Assembly: GCA_945889545.1 (NCBI GenBank)
Contig: CAMDCC010000066.1
Span: 1-12,001, forward strand
Reading direction: 5' to 3'
Length of the DNA stretch: 12,001 nt
Origin: Bifidobacterium breve
GTDB lineage: Bacteria > Actinomycetota > Acidimicrobiia > IMCC26256 > PALSA-555
Positions within the stretch are counted from its first letter, which is position 1. Every line of letters begins with the position of its first letter. Made by a program: the position numbers and the translations under genes. Positions 11,249 through 12,001 of this stretch are shown here, piece by piece. The notes below the pieces were generated by a model. It was not told the DNA's origin. It worked only from the letters and a program-made list of their open reading frames with translations, and ran no database searches.

Positions 11249-12001
11249 GTGCCAGCGTTGTCCGACAACGACGTGGTCATTGTGGAAGCGGTGCGCTCAC
11301 CCCTCGGGCGTCGCAACGGTGGATTGGCAACCGTGCACCCCGCCGATCTCTTGGGCGCAGTGCAACGCGCCACGATCGATCGGACAGGCATCGATCCATC
11401 AACGGTGGGGCAGGTGATCGCCGGTTGTGTGAGCCAGACCGGTGAGCAGACCTTCGACATCGGACGCACCGCCTGGCTCGGCGCCGGGCTCCCGATCGGT
11501 GTCGCCGCGACCACGGTCGACGCGCAGTGCGGGTCGTCGCAGCAGGCAACGAACATGGCCGCGGCGTTCATCGCGGCCGGCGTCATCGACAGCGCGCTCG
11601 GGTGCGGCGTCGAGTCGATGTCGCGCATCCCACTCGGGATCGCCATGAAGCAAGGGCCCGGGCGACCGATCACGAAGTCGTACTTCGAGCTCTACGAGTA
11701 CGCATCGCAGTTCGAGGCGGCCGAGCGCATCGCCGACAAGTGGGGTGTCACCCGCGCCGACTGCGACCAGCTCGGCTTCGAGTCGCAGTCTCGGGCTCAA
11801 CGGGCATGGGACGAAGGTCGCTTCGAGCGAGAGGTGCTCCCGATCGACGCGCCAGATGTCGACGAGGAGGGCAAGCCGACCGGCACATCGCATGCCGTGA
11901 CGCGCGACGAAGGGCTGCGCGACACGACCCTGGAGGGACTCGCAGGGCTCAAGCCAGTCGCACGCGAGGACGGCGTGCACACGGCGGGCACTTCTTCGCA
12001 G
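11249..12001 (+). CDS. thiolase, steroid 3-ketoacyl-CoA thiolase (FadA5)-like, 3' end cut by window
   Basis: The first 251 codons of a thiolase are present, open to the window edge. VIVEAVRSPLGRRNG begins at residue 10. The nucleophilic Cys94 sits in VDAQCGSSQQAT. The loop-domain entry follows (ECMSR-type segment reading VESMSR), then QFEAAERIADKWGVTR and, at the last visible residues, HTAGTSSQ. The catalytic His and second Cys of the C-terminal domain lie beyond the window. The pattern closely recalls mycobacterial FadA5, which thiolytically cleaves 3-ketoacyl-CoA in cholesterol side-chain breakdown, but ordinary fatty-acid thiolases of the same branch are possible, so I give no gene symbol. 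The GTG start is set by a GGGAGG site. It diverges from the lipoprotein pair across a 171-bp gap. Confidence 0.92.
   Translation, partial: MPALSDNDVVIVEAVRSPLGRRNGGLATVHPADLLGAVQRATIDRTGIDPSTVGQVIAGCVSQTGEQTFDIGRTAWLGAGLPIGVAATTVDAQCGSSQQATNMAAAFIAAGVIDSALGCGVESMSRIPLGIAMKQGPGRPITKSYFELYEYASQFEAAERIADKWGVTRADCDQLGFESQSRAQRAWDEGRFEREVLPIDAPDVDEEGKPTGTSHAVTRDEGLRDTTLEGLAGLKPVAREDGVHTAGTSSQ

Noticed and set aside
1..12001. tRNA, rRNA, CRISPR, insertion-sequence or att-site features
   Set aside because: Reading both strands showed no cloverleaf, no regularly spaced repeats, no transposase or integrase, and no long terminal inverted repeats.

Overview
The window is GC-rich and densely coding, with short intergenic gaps. 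It most resembles a chromosome segment from a high-GC actinobacterium, and the gene mix suggests the Acidimicrobiia or a relative. The clues are an F420-type luciferase-like oxidoreductase, a FadA5-like thiolase, an acyl-CoA dehydrogenase, threonine-linker lipoproteins with an AMIN-like domain, and start codons placed directly after TANNNT -10 hexamers, as in leaderless actinobacterial transcripts. The taxonomic placement is inference. I see no rRNA, tRNA, CRISPR array, insertion sequence, phage gene or plasmid function, and nothing that clearly marks recent transfer.

Layout. On the left, a short-chain dehydrogenase (58-867, minus) diverges from an acyl-CoA dehydrogenase (987-2231, plus). Two plus-strand genes follow: an Asp/Asn beta-hydroxylase-like Fe(II)/2-oxoglutarate oxygenase (2308-3015) and a UDP-galactopyranose-mutase-like FAD oxidoreductase (3041-4513). 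These converge with a minus-strand pair, an LLM-class F420-type oxidoreductase (4946-5956) and a SnoaL/NTF2-fold protein (4530-4949), which overlap by 4 nt. Diverging from that pair is a plus-strand series: a stand-alone RecB-like Fe-S nuclease (6200-7045), a PAP2 phosphatase (7107-7634) and a DsbA-like thioredoxin-fold protein (7696-8289). A four-cysteine protein of unknown function (8322-8687, minus) and a zinc-free quinone-oxidoreductase-like MDR enzyme (8715-9668, plus) diverge from a 27-bp intergenic region. Two tandem minus-strand lipoproteins with AMIN-like domains (9697-10473 and 10475-11077) come next. A thiolase (11249 onward, plus) is cut by the window edge.

How the genes may work together. 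Acyl-CoA dehydrogenase, SDR and thiolase supply the chemistry of acyl-CoA or sterol side-chain beta-oxidation, but they are not in one operon, so a shared pathway is only a suggestion. The LLM enzyme and the SnoaL-like protein look translationally coupled and probably act on one substrate. The two lipoproteins arose by duplication and are probably co-translated. The other genes look like single housekeeping or accessory genes with their own promoters.

The most notable signals are regulatory and structural. TAGNCT-like hexamers lie 6-10 nt before many start codons. The 8688-8714 divergent promoter is extremely compact. Short direct duplications sit on gene edges: the SDR start, the nuclease stop, four in-frame TGA repeats at the MDR stop, and the thiolase leader. 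An exact palindrome lies just upstream of the nuclease -10. I found no clear evidence of a wholly new multi-gene system; the AMIN-like lipoprotein pair and the four-cysteine protein are the least characterised genes.
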